Shown here: one piece after another, positions 44,371-53,195 of the stretch
Numbering within the stretch: position 1 is the stretch's first letter
How the letters are laid out: every line of letters begins with the position of its first letter
Source: Arsenicibacter rosenii
GTDB lineage: Bacteria; Bacteroidota; Bacteroidia; Cytophagales; Spirosomataceae
Direction of reading: 5' to 3'
NCBI RefSeq assembly: GCF_001870735.1
Contig: NZ_MORL01000011.1
Span: forward strand, 62,001 to 126,000
Length of the DNA stretch: 64,000 bases
Program-made: the position numbers and the translations under genes
The notes under the pieces: model-generated
The model's input: the letters and a program-made list of their open reading frames with translations, nothing else
What the model was told of the DNA's origin: nothing
The model's database searches: none

Positions 44371-46095
44371 ATGACAAACGCTGATATTGTCGATATACTC
44401 GAACAAACCACCAAATTGCTGGAACTACACAACGACGATCCCTTTAAAATCCGCTCGTATCAGTCGACCGCCTTCAATCTGGATAAGCTTACCGAAGATA
44501 TTACGGAACTACCCGCTACCGAGCTGGTCAAACTGCCCGGCATTGGTAAGAGTATGGCCAACAAAATCCGCGAAATCATCGACACCGGACACCTGAATGA
44601 ACTGGACACCCTCCTGTCACAAACCCCTGAGGGTGTGCTGGATATGTTCCGGATCAAAGGCATTGGCCCAAAAAAAATCCGCACCATCTGGCACGAACTG
44701 GGTATCGAAAACCTGCGCGACCTGCAACTTGCCTGCGAGAATGGCCAGATCGCTACACTAAAAGGCTTCGGAGCCAGCACACAGGAAAAAATCCTCAGCT
44801 CGCTGGAGTTCCTGCAAAGCCAGAGCGGCAAAATCCGGATGGATAAGGCCGATGCCCTGGCCGGTGTTCTGCGCGATGCCATTGCCCCGCAGGTCGACCG
44901 GGTAGAAATCAGCGGGCAGGTACGCCGGAAAGCACAGGAAGTTGATACCATTCAGCTCCTGATCGGTACCAGCCAGCTACGGGCGACCATGAACGCTCTG
45001 AATACCATTCCGTTTCTGCACCAGCACGCAGCCGAATCCTCGCCGTTTGCCTGGCGCGGGTCGATGGATGGTACTGAGGTTGCCATCGAGCTGCTGCTTT
45101 ATCCGGCCAATCAGCTTGATCGTCAGTTGTTTATTCACACGGCCGCTGAGGCCCATCTGAAACAGGCGGGGCAGGCGGGACAAACATTGCTGCAGGCTGC
45201 CATGTCCGGCGACGATACGACCGAAACGGCTATTTATGACCGGGCAGGCCTTCCGTATATCGTACCCGAAATGCGGGAAGATGCCTTTGCGTTCCGGTGG
45301 TCGGCCTACCACCAGGCAGATGAGCTGGTGACCTGGGATGATCTGCGGGGAACGCTGCATAACCACAGCACCTGGTCGGATGGCAAACATACACTCGGGC
45401 AGATGGCCGATGCTACCCGCGAGCTGGGCCTCAGTTATTTCGGAATTGCCGACCATTCGCAGACGGCAGCGTATGCCAACGGCCTGAAACCACAGCAGGT
45501 CCGTGAGCAACATGCCGATATCGACCGCCTGAACGAGCAGTACGGTCCCGATTTCCAGATCCTGAAAGGCATTGAGTCGGATATTCTGGGCGATGGCTCC
45601 CTGGATTATGAGACCGATACCCTGGCCCTGTTCGATTATGTCGTGGCATCGGTTCATCAGAACCTGAACATGGCCATCGATAAGGCGACGGCACGGCTCA
45701 TTAAAGCCATCGAAAACCCGTATACAACCATTCTCGGCCACCCGACCGGCCGCTTATTGCTGGCCCGCGCCGGTTACCCGATTGACCACAAAGCGGTTAT
45801 CGACGCCTGTGCGGCCCACCATGTAATTATTGAGATTAATGCCAGTCCTTACCGCCTCGACATCGACTGGCGCTGGATCGACTATGCCATGCAGCAGGGC
45901 GTTATGCTCAGCATTAATCCCGACGCCCACAGCACAACGGGTTTGCTCGATATGCACTATGGTATTGCCATTGGGCGTAAAGGCGGCCTAACCCGGAAAA
46001 TGACGTTTAACGCCCTCACGTTGCCCGAAATGAAGGCATGGCTTGCCGACCGTAAGCAGCGGAAAGGCATTGAACTCCCGGCCAATAGCCGTTAA
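44371..46095 (+). CDS. PolX-like protein: degenerate polymerase beta domain and intact PHP domain
   Basis: 574 aa. Residues 1-150 carry HhH motifs (LVKLPGIGKSMANKIREI, MFRIKGIGPKKIRTIW) as in PolX. In the palm domain the GS...DxD signature is replaced by SGQVRRKAQEVDTIQLL (181-197), and the third Asp position reads VAIELL (Ala238), so all three polymerase aspartates appear lost. The PHP domain is intact: LHNHSTWSDG (330-), IADHSQ, KGIESDIL, ASVHQN, LGHPTG and NPDAHS. Expected to be a nuclease without polymerase activity, probably in DNA repair. ATG at 44371 is chosen; the frame is open to 44233. Confidence 0.88.
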   Translation: MTNADIVDILEQTTKLLELHNDDPFKIRSYQSTAFNLDKLTEDITELPATELVKLPGIGKSMANKIREIIDTGHLNELDTLLSQTPEGVLDMFRIKGIGPKKIRTIWHELGIENLRDLQLACENGQIATLKGFGASTQEKILSSLEFLQSQSGKIRMDKADALAGVLRDAIAPQVDRVEISGQVRRKAQEVDTIQLLIGTSQLRATMNALNTIPFLHQHAAESSPFAWRGSMDGTEVAIELLLYPANQLDRQLFIHTAAEAHLKQAGQAGQTLLQAAMSGDDTTETAIYDRAGLPYIVPEMREDAFAFRWSAYHQADELVTWDDLRGTLHNHSTWSDGKHTLGQMADATRELGLSYFGIADHSQTAAYANGLKPQQVREQHADIDRLNEQYGPDFQILKGIESDILGDGSLDYETDTLALFDYVVASVHQNLNMAIDKATARLIKAIENPYTTILGHPTGRLLLARAGYPIDHKAVIDACAAHHVIIEINASPYRLDIDWRWIDYAMQQGVMLSINPDAHSTTGLLDMHYGIAIGRKGGLTRKMTFNALTLPEMKAWLADRKQRKGIELPANSR

Positions 46096-46101
46096 ACGGC
46101 C

Positions 46102-46158
46102 ACTGGTTCAGGAGGCATCTATACCCTGTAAACCGGATAAGATGCCTCCTGAACCGGT
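46102..46158 (+). terminator. Long hairpin after the PolX gene
   Basis: GGTTCAGGAGGCATCT (46105-46120) is exactly complementary to 46140-46155, and pairing extends to 46102 and 46158. Loop 19 nt. No T-run, so it may act as an RNA-stabilising end instead. Confidence 0.7.
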
Positions 46159-46290
46159 CTTCAAACAATCACTTCTATAAACAAATTAGTATTTAATTAA
46201 CTTTAAATAAGCCTCACAAGACAGAATAGTGCCGGAAAACGAAAAAATTGTCTTTTATTTAGGTTATTTTATTTCCTAAACTCTCCTGAC

Positions 46291-48744
46291 ATGTACGTTT
46301 TTCAGCCGGATAAGCCTTGCCGTTCAGGCAATTGGCAGGCGATTATCCTTCTGATTGTTCTTCCTTTTCTGACAGGCGTTTACGGCATAGCCCGTGCTCA
46401 GACCACAGCGCACACCATTGCCGGTTATGTGCGCGAAACAGGTACGAATAAGCCCCTTTCCGGTGTTACGGTTTTCGTTCAGGAAACCCGCCGTGGCACC
46501 ACTACGGACAAAGACGGATATTACCTCATCAATATTCCGGCCGGCACTTATAGTCTGCTGATAACATCCGTCGGGTATCTGAAACAAACGCAGAAAATTA
46601 AAGTCCCTCCCAGCGTCTACGAAAACAATATTCTGCTTGCGCCCGACACTAAACTGCTCGATGAGGTTACAGTCCGGACGGAAAGCGTCGACCGGAACGT
46701 CAAGAAAATTGAGATGGGTGTCGCCCAGATGTCGATCCGGAACATCAAACGCATGCCCGCCCTGATGGGCGAAGTGGATATTGTGCGCAGCCTGTTGCTG
46801 CTGCCCGGGGTTTCGACCGTGGGCGAAGGGGCCACGGGGATCAACGTGCGCGGTGGTAGTATTGACCAGAACCTTGTTTTGCTCGACGATGCTCCGATTT
46901 ACAACTCATCGCACCTGATGGGGTTCTTTTCCGTATTTAATCCGGATGCGGTACGGGATGTGACCTTGCAGAAAGGTAGTCTGCCCGCCCGTTATGGTGG
47001 CCGTGTTTCGTCGGTACTGGATGTACGTTCCAAAGAACCGGACAACGAAAAGCTGACCGTCAGCGGAGGCATAGGCCTTATTTCCAGCCGCTTAGGTATT
47101 GAAGGGCCGCTATCCCGGAAAACAACCGGGCCGCCGAAACTCACGTTTCTGGCCGATGCCCGTCTGTCGGCAAACAGTTTCCTGTTTCAGCTCGGGCCGC
47201 CGAATATCCGTGATACCCGTGCCAGTTTCTATGACCTGACGGCCAAGGTTAAATACCTGCCCAATGAGAAAAATACAGTCTGGCTGTCTGGTTACGCCAG
47301 CCACGACTTTATCCGTTTCCCGTCCGATTCACTGCTTTCGCTGGATATCAATTCGTCGCGAACCGACTTTTATTACCGGACAACCAACGGCTCCATTAAA
47401 TGGACACATACCTTTAAAGATAATCTGTCTTCGACCATTACCGGGGTAATGGGGCATTATTCCGCTGCCCTCGCCGGTCCTGATTCCAGCAATGCATTCC
47501 GTCTGCAATCTGACCTCTGGACGAACATTGTCAAAGCCGAACTGGACTATACCACCGGTAAACACAAGCTGTCGGGCGGCCTTCAGACAACGATATACCG
47601 GCTTTCGCCCAACTCGCTGATTCCGGGGCCGAATTCCAATGTGTTGCCGGTTACCTTGCCGAAAGAACACGGTCTGGAAGCAGCGCTGTTCATTGAAGAC
47701 GAGATTACGTTAACCAAAACAATATCGGCCATTGCCGGGCTGCGCTACAGCCAGTTCTTAAACTATGGTCCGGCAACGGTGCAGCAATATGCCGGCTCCG
47801 GCGGATTACTGGCAGACAATGTTACCGGCGAACAGACCTATAGCTCCGGCAGCCTTGTGAAAACCTACGGTGGGCTCGAACCTCGTCTGGCCTTCCGGTG
47901 GAGCCAAAACCCCGAAAGCTCGGTGAAACTGTCGTATACGCGAATGCGCCAGTATCTCAACCTGATTTCGAACACGACGGCGGCCCTGCCAACATCACGC
48001 TGGAAGCTGAGTGATACTTATACGAAACCGCAGATTGCCGATCAGCTCTCCCTTGGCTATTTCCGGAACTTCGATAACAACACCTACGAAACATCGGCCG
48101 AGGTGTATTATAAAAACATTCAGAATGCCGTTGATTACCGCGACGGGGCCCAGCTACTGCTCACCCCCAACCCCGAAACAGAACTGCTTCAGGGCAAAGG
48201 CAAGGCCTACGGGCTGGAGTTAATGGTGAAGAAAAACAAAGGCTTTATGACCGGCTGGTTAAGCTATGCCTATAGCCGCAGTCTGCTGCTGATTAACGGC
48301 CCGACACCCGGCGAACGGGTCAACAACGGCAACTGGTTTCCGGCCAATTTTGATAAGCCGCATACGGTGAATGCCGTTGCTATTTACCGGCCGTCACTGA
48401 CGTTCAACGCGTCGTTTAACTTTACCTACAGCACCGGCCGGCCGGTTACGATCCCTTATGCCAAAGCACGCGTAAACGGGGTTATTGTGCCGATTTATCT
48501 CGACCGCAACCAGCAGCGCATCCCGGATTACCACCGGCTTGACCTGTCGCTGACCTGGGAGAAGCACCCCGAAAAATCGAAAAAATACTGGTATAGCTGG
48601 GTTTTCTCCATCTACAACCTGTATGGCCGGCAAAATGCCTACTCTGTCTTTTTCAAACTACGCAGCAGTTCCTTCAGCGACGCCTATAAGCTGTCGATTT
48701 TCGGTGCTCCCCTGCCTTCGCTTACGTATAATTTCAAGTTTTAA
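46291..48744 (+). CDS. TonB-dependent receptor with CarboxypepD domain
   Basis: 817 aa. Signal peptide (IILLIVLPFLTGVYGIARAQ), CarboxypepD-regulatory domain (IAGYVRETGTNKPLSGVTVFV), plug (LLLPGVSTVGEGATGINVRGG, SIDQNLVLLDDAPIYNSSH) and a full barrel ending SLTYNFKF with the terminal Phe. Imports a substrate across the outer membrane with TonB energy. It is 36 bp upstream of the DUF4249 lipoprotein gene, the usual partner for this receptor subclass. The substrate is not indicated by the context. Confidence 0.95.
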   Translation: MYVFQPDKPCRSGNWQAIILLIVLPFLTGVYGIARAQTTAHTIAGYVRETGTNKPLSGVTVFVQETRRGTTTDKDGYYLINIPAGTYSLLITSVGYLKQTQKIKVPPSVYENNILLAPDTKLLDEVTVRTESVDRNVKKIEMGVAQMSIRNIKRMPALMGEVDIVRSLLLLPGVSTVGEGATGINVRGGSIDQNLVLLDDAPIYNSSHLMGFFSVFNPDAVRDVTLQKGSLPARYGGRVSSVLDVRSKEPDNEKLTVSGGIGLISSRLGIEGPLSRKTTGPPKLTFLADARLSANSFLFQLGPPNIRDTRASFYDLTAKVKYLPNEKNTVWLSGYASHDFIRFPSDSLLSLDINSSRTDFYYRTTNGSIKWTHTFKDNLSSTITGVMGHYSAALAGPDSSNAFRLQSDLWTNIVKAELDYTTGKHKLSGGLQTTIYRLSPNSLIPGPNSNVLPVTLPKEHGLEAALFIEDEITLTKTISAIAGLRYSQFLNYGPATVQQYAGSGGLLADNVTGEQTYSSGSLVKTYGGLEPRLAFRWSQNPESSVKLSYTRMRQYLNLISNTTAALPTSRWKLSDTYTKPQIADQLSLGYFRNFDNNTYETSAEVYYKNIQNAVDYRDGAQLLLTPNPETELLQGKGKAYGLELMVKKNKGFMTGWLSYAYSRSLLLINGPTPGERVNNGNWFPANFDKPHTVNAVAIYRPSLTFNASFNFTYSTGRPVTIPYAKARVNGVIVPIYLDRNQQRIPDYHRLDLSLTWEKHPEKSKKYWYSWVFSIYNLYGRQNAYSVFFKLRSSSFSDAYKLSIFGAPLPSLTYNFKF

Positions 48745-48780
48745 TCCGGCAGATTCTACGTAGCAGTCCTTTAACCTGTC

Positions 48781-49854
48781 ATGAAAACAACAACCTATAT
48801 TATCTATTTTGTTTTACTGTTTCTCGGGTCCTGCATCAAACCCTATAACCTGGATATTCCGTCGATGGAGGGGTTGATGATCGTGGATGGCCTGGTAACC
48901 GACTTTCCCGGACAAACCTTTGTTTCCCTGACCCGTACCGCCGATTACACAGCCAGTTCGCTTAACCTGACTGTTCAGAAAGCGCTGGTTACCATCAGCG
49001 ATAATCTGGGACAGAAAACGCAGCTGGTGGAAGTAGGGGCAGGTTTGTACAAGCCTGCGTTAACGACCTGGGCAGGCATGGCAGGCCGGACCTATACCCT
49101 GACGGTGACGACCACAGACGGCAAAACCTACCGTTCGCAACCCGATCTGCTGAGCGCCGTGCCACCGATTGATACGCTGTACTACAGTTACAACCGTAAG
49201 GCAACGGCCGGATCAGATTATGTTGATAAAGGTTTTGATGTATACATTGATACAAAAGATCCGGCAACACCCGACAACTATTACCGCTGGAGCTGGCAGG
49301 CGTTTCAACGGGTCCTTTTCTGCGAAATTGAAGTGGTCCGCAACCGGTTTTCCAACAATGCGGAGACGCTGATTCCGCACTACTGTTGTACCGACTGCTG
49401 GGATATTAACCGGTGCTATTCCTGTGTAACAACCACCTCCGATAAGCTCATTAACGGCCAGAAAATCAGCCGGCAGCCGGTACTGCGGGCGCCGTTTGAG
49501 TCAATTGCCCCCTATTACGTAGAGATCACCCAGTATTCGATCAGCAAAGCGGCATTTGATTACTGGAAAACGGTTAAAAGTCTGGCCCAGAATACCGGCG
49601 GCATTTTTGATTCGGCACCGATTACCCTGGGTGGCAACGTCAGCAATGTCAATGATCCGGCGGAGCGCGTTTTCGGCTTTTTCGGCGCCTCGGGTGCGTC
49701 TACGAAGGCGGTTCTGATTGATCGCTCCAAAACCGGCGATACCCCGAATCTGCTGCCGCCGCCACCACCGGTGCCCTCAATGCCACCACCCTGCCGGACC
49801 TGCGTCGAAAGTATCTATCGCACGGGCGTTAAACCACGCTGGTGGAAAGATTAA
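48781..49854 (+). CDS. DUF4249 lipoprotein partner of the TonB receptor
   Basis: 357 aa. Lipobox LLFLGSCIKP, then the DUF4249 start NLDIPSMEGLMIVDGLVTD and FVSLTRTADY, KALVTISDNLGQ and LTVTTTDGKTYRS. It has an unusual Cys-rich insert CCTDCWDINRCYSC near residue 201 and a Pro-rich, Cys-containing end (PPPPPVPSMPPPCRTC). These Cys could bind a metal or heme or form disulfides. Predicted surface or periplasmic lipoprotein cooperating with the receptor. Confidence 0.88.
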   Translation: MKTTTYIIYFVLLFLGSCIKPYNLDIPSMEGLMIVDGLVTDFPGQTFVSLTRTADYTASSLNLTVQKALVTISDNLGQKTQLVEVGAGLYKPALTTWAGMAGRTYTLTVTTTDGKTYRSQPDLLSAVPPIDTLYYSYNRKATAGSDYVDKGFDVYIDTKDPATPDNYYRWSWQAFQRVLFCEIEVVRNRFSNNAETLIPHYCCTDCWDINRCYSCVTTTSDKLINGQKISRQPVLRAPFESIAPYYVEITQYSISKAAFDYWKTVKSLAQNTGGIFDSAPITLGGNVSNVNDPAERVFGFFGASGASTKAVLIDRSKTGDTPNLLPPPPPVPSMPPPCRTCVESIYRTGVKPRWWKD

Positions 49855-49906
49855 CATTGCCGGAGCGCTTCACGAACCCGGCTTTATCTGCTTATCTTTG
49901 CAGCGT

Positions 49907-50869
49907 ATGCCGAAGTTTCTGATTATCCGTTTTTCGTCTATTGGCGATATTGTCCTGACTACCCCCGTTATCCGTTGCCTCAAACAACAGGTTGCCGGTG
50001 CAGAAGTGCATTTCTGTACTAAAAAGGCAAATAAAGTCCTGATCGATGACAACCCGTATATCGACAAGCGGTTTTATCTGGAAGGGTCATTAAACGAGTT
50101 AGTCCGGCAGCTCCGGCAGGAAAAATATGACTATATCATCGATCTGCACAACAACCTGCGCACGAGTCTTATCAAACTGCGGCTGGGTGTAAAGTCCTAC
50201 AGTTTCGACAAACTGAACTGGCAGAAATGGTTGCTGGTCCGCTGGAAAATCAACGTGATGCCCACCGTTCATATCGTTGACAGGTATATGGCGACCGTGA
50301 AACCGTTCGGAGTGACGAATGACCGGAAGGGGCTCGATTATTTTATTCCCTACAAAGACCAGATTGAACCGGACTGGCTCCCGGATACCCACCGGCGCGG
50401 TTACATTGCCTATGCCATCGGCGGACAGCATGCGACCAAAAAACTACCGGTACCGCGTATGATTGAGTTGTGCCGGAAGATTAATTACCCGATTGTGCTG
50501 CTGGGAGGGAAAGAAGACGCCGAAGCCGGCGAACAGATTGAAAAAGCCCTGGGCAACCGGCTGATTTATAACGCGTGCGGCAAATATAACCTGAACCAGT
50601 CGGCCGACCTGCTGCAACGGGCCCGCGTCGTTTTCAGCCACGATACAGGCCTGATGCACATTGCCGCAGCGCTGAAGAAAAAAGTATACTCGATCTGGGG
50701 AAATACGACGCCGCTACTGGGCATGTATCCCTACCAAACACCTTTTGTCATACTGGAAAATAACAACCTGAGTTGCCGTCCGTGCTCAAAAATCGGGTAT
50801 AAAGAGTGTCCGTTAAAGCATTTCAGATGCATGAACGACCTCGCACTGGACTTTGATCTGTCTCAGTAG
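49907..50869 (+). CDS. Family 9 glycosyltransferase (heptosyltransferase-like)
   Basis: 320 aa. FLIIRFSSIGDIVLTTPVIRCL opens the GT9 fold; DLHNNLRTSLIKLRL, AIGGQHATKKLP and FSHDTGLMHIAAALKKKVYSIWGNTTP are conserved acceptor and donor blocks. Adds sugars to lipopolysaccharide core or similar glycans. ATG at 49907 is right after a TATCTTTG -7 box (49893-49900), so a very short leader is expected. The frame is open upstream to 49718 but overlaps the DUF4249 gene there. Confidence 0.93.
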   Translation: MPKFLIIRFSSIGDIVLTTPVIRCLKQQVAGAEVHFCTKKANKVLIDDNPYIDKRFYLEGSLNELVRQLRQEKYDYIIDLHNNLRTSLIKLRLGVKSYSFDKLNWQKWLLVRWKINVMPTVHIVDRYMATVKPFGVTNDRKGLDYFIPYKDQIEPDWLPDTHRRGYIAYAIGGQHATKKLPVPRMIELCRKINYPIVLLGGKEDAEAGEQIEKALGNRLIYNACGKYNLNQSADLLQRARVVFSHDTGLMHIAAALKKKVYSIWGNTTPLLGMYPYQTPFVILENNNLSCRPCSKIGYKECPLKHFRCMNDLALDFDLSQ

Positions 50870-51600
50870 TCGTATACGAAGACGGTTCCTTCGCGAAAGG
50901 CCAGAATAACCTGAAAGCCGCTTTGTACGGGCACGCCATCGACTTTAGCCGGCCTCCAGGCGGGCATAATCCCGATAGAGTCGGCCACCTGAATAAACAG
51001 GTCCCGATCGGGGGCAGGTCGTTTCAGATAGGCCGTACCATCTACCCAGACACTGCCTTCGAGCGTGACAAAAGCCGGATACTGTGCCGGTTTAACGTGC
51101 TTCAGCCGGTCACGGACGAACGCCAGAAACTTATCCCGCCCGCCCGGAAAATCAGCACGCTGAATAAACGGTTCACATTCGGTGCGTTCGCCTTCGGGCG
51201 AGTAACATTGCCCGGATTTCACATAACCCCACTTATAGAGCTCTTTCCGTTTCAGCGAGCCATCTTCGTAATAGGAAAAGAAAGGCCCGTTGATCTGGTT
51301 GTTATTAAAGTCACACGCCCAGTGCAGTTGCCCGTTGGTATACCAGAACTGCGTACGGCCATGCTTTATTCTTAACTGATAGTTACTATAATGTTCTTCG
51401 GAAAGCCGGCGGCCATCTTTCGTGTAATAACGAACCGTCGCATTTTCTTTCCGGCGATCATTAAACGTTATTTCTTCGATTCCGTCGAGGTATTCTTTCC
51501 GTTGTACACGGTCCTTCAGACGTTTGGCAAGCCGTGGATCATCTTCGTCGGTCATCCCTACCAGCAAGCCCACCAGCATACAGATGTATAGGCTATTCAT
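50863..51600 (-). CDS. YwqK-like repeat protein with TonB-C-like end
   Basis: 245 aa. Short signal-like start (MNSLYICMLVGLLVGM), then YwqK/MORN-type strands (TVRYYTKDGRRLSEEHYSNY, HGRTQFWYTNGQLHWACDF, GPFFSYYEDGSLKRKELYKWG), then a C-terminal region (YPAFVTLEGSVWVDG to GVPVQSGFQVILAF) like TonB C-terminal domains. Proteins of this layout are common in the phylum, sometimes near TonB systems. It converges on the GT9 gene and overlaps it by 7 bp. Function unknown. Confidence 0.75.
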   Translation of the reverse strand: MNSLYICMLVGLLVGMTDEDDPRLAKRLKDRVQRKEYLDGIEEITFNDRRKENATVRYYTKDGRRLSEEHYSNYQLRIKHGRTQFWYTNGQLHWACDFNNNQINGPFFSYYEDGSLKRKELYKWGYVKSGQCYSPEGERTECEPFIQRADFPGGRDKFLAFVRDRLKHVKPAQYPAFVTLEGSVWVDGTAYLKRPAPDRDLFIQVADSIGIMPAWRPAKVDGVPVQSGFQVILAFREGTVFVYDY

Positions 51601-51710
51601 TGTATTTAGGGTTGTTGTATCTAAAGTTATAAATCATCTTCCCAAAACGCAATATTATAACGCTCACGACTAGGTATGGGTGTTAAAAATATACACAAGC
51701 GGTACAAAAA

Positions 51711-51735
51711 AGGCGTTGATCTGTAACCAACGCCT
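51711..51735 (-). terminator. Intrinsic terminator of the efflux operon
   Basis: AGGCGTTG and CAACGCCT around a 9-nt loop; on the minus strand a T-run follows. It lies 6 bp from the TolC stop. Confidence 0.85.
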
Positions 51736-51740
51736 CTATA

Positions 51741-53195
51741 TTAGCCCCGTGTACCGGCCGTGTAGTAAAGTTCGGCCACGGCTTTCTGGTATTTAGACCG
51801 GAGTTCGGCGAGTTTTATCTGCATGTCAATCAGCTTACTTTCGCGGGTATTGACCAAAAACAGCGAACTCTCTCCCATATCAAATTTCTGCTGCTCGGCC
51901 CGTACCAGCACGACCTGGTTCTGTACCGATTGCTGCTGAATCTGAATCTGTCGCTCCAGCGCAAGCAGGTCATTATAGGCCGCCTGCACCCCGTTCTGAA
52001 TATCCCGGTTGGTCTGTGTCCGTTCCAGGGTCGTTTGCTGCGCCTTAATCTGCACCTGTTTCAGTTTTCCCCGCTCTTTCCGCAGAAACAACGGAAACAG
52101 AAAATCAACGCCGACTTTATAATTATTCAGGTTAAAATCGTAATAGGATGGTCCCTGGGCAGCAAACAAAGGGGGCTGACTCAGCAATGTCCCCGTAACG
52201 TTAACCTGCGGCTTCAACAGTTCGCGGCGGAATCGTTCTTCAATAGCCAGTTGCTGCACCTTAGCATCCAGTTTCAGTAATTCGGGATGCTGGTCAGCCG
52301 CCCGTGCCAGCAGTTGCTGAAACACATCGGCCTTCACAACCCCCTCCGCAGGCAACTGCGGAACGGCGCGATCAGGCAGTTCAAGCGGTTGCGAGCTATC
52401 GTTCCACAAATAGGTCGATAGCATCAGCTTTGCATTCTGCAACGCCACCAGCGCCTGCTCGAGCTGCACCTGCCGGTCCTGGGCAGTGATTTTCGCTTCT
52501 ACGGAATCAACAGCGGCGGCATCACCGATGCGGGCCCGCCGACTCACGGCCAGATACCGTGTATCTGCCAGTTGAAAGCCCTCGCGTAACAATCGCACCT
52601 GCTGATAGGCCAGATACCAGGTCCAGTACTCCTTAGCGGCGCTGAACCAGACTTTGTTGATCTGCTTCACCCGTTCGGCTTCGGCCGCCGTCAGCATCGT
52701 CTGCGCCTGTTTCAGGGTTGCCCGCCGTGCATCGATCAGGAGGCCCTGCCCCAGCGGAATGCTGAGGCCGACACCGGCCAGGCCACTGTTTGAAGTCCGC
52801 GTTTCCGGATTCACCGCCTGCCCGACAAAGCGGTCATAGGTTACTTTGAGATCGGCTCCCCCCCACCAGACGGGTACTTTCAGCTCGTTCGCCCATTTGT
52901 TATAGTACAATGATTTTGAATCGTCCGGATTACCGAATTGCTTACGGTCAAAGCCGGAAGCCAGTTTCGGGTCAAAGCCGCCACGGGCCTGCATTACCTC
53001 CTGCCGCGCCTCTTCGCTCAGCAGGTTAGCCTGCCGGATAATCGGGTGATTGTTCAGCATCAGCGCCGACAGATCGCTCAGCGAAAACACGGCTGTCGTA
53101 TCCTGTGCGCTTACCGGCCGGCCAATACACATCCCCAGTACCAATATGGCAACACTACACCAGCCGGTCAGCGGCTGTTTGACGGCAAATGTCAT
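51741..53195 (-). CDS. TolC-family outer-membrane efflux protein
   Basis: 484 aa. A signal peptide (WCSVAILVLGMCIGRPVSAQ) precedes two OEP repeats with long coiled-coil helices (PIIRQANLLSEEARQEVMQA; QTNRDIQNGVQAAYNDLLAL) and short strands typical of the trimeric outer-membrane tunnel. It starts inside the end of the HlyD gene (4-bp overlap), so translation is coupled. Forms the exit duct for the HlyD/ABC pair. Confidence 0.92.
   Translation of the reverse strand: MTFAVKQPLTGWCSVAILVLGMCIGRPVSAQDTTAVFSLSDLSALMLNNHPIIRQANLLSEEARQEVMQARGGFDPKLASGFDRKQFGNPDDSKSLYYNKWANELKVPVWWGGADLKVTYDRFVGQAVNPETRTSNSGLAGVGLSIPLGQGLLIDARRATLKQAQTMLTAAEAERVKQINKVWFSAAKEYWTWYLAYQQVRLLREGFQLADTRYLAVSRRARIGDAAAVDSVEAKITAQDRQVQLEQALVALQNAKLMLSTYLWNDSSQPLELPDRAVPQLPAEGVVKADVFQQLLARAADQHPELLKLDAKVQQLAIEERFRRELLKPQVNVTGTLLSQPPLFAAQGPSYYDFNLNNYKVGVDFLFPLFLRKERGKLKQVQIKAQQTTLERTQTNRDIQNGVQAAYNDLLALERQIQIQQQSVQNQVVLVRAEQQKFDMGESSLFLVNTRESKLIDMQIKLAELRSKYQKAVAELYYTAGTRG

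Noticed and set aside
49718-49906. N-terminal extension of the GT9 glycosyltransferase
   Set aside because: The 63 extra residues overlap the DUF4249 gene and are rich in His, Cys and Pro without a pattern; the GT9 fold begins at MPKFLIIRFSS, right after a -7 box.
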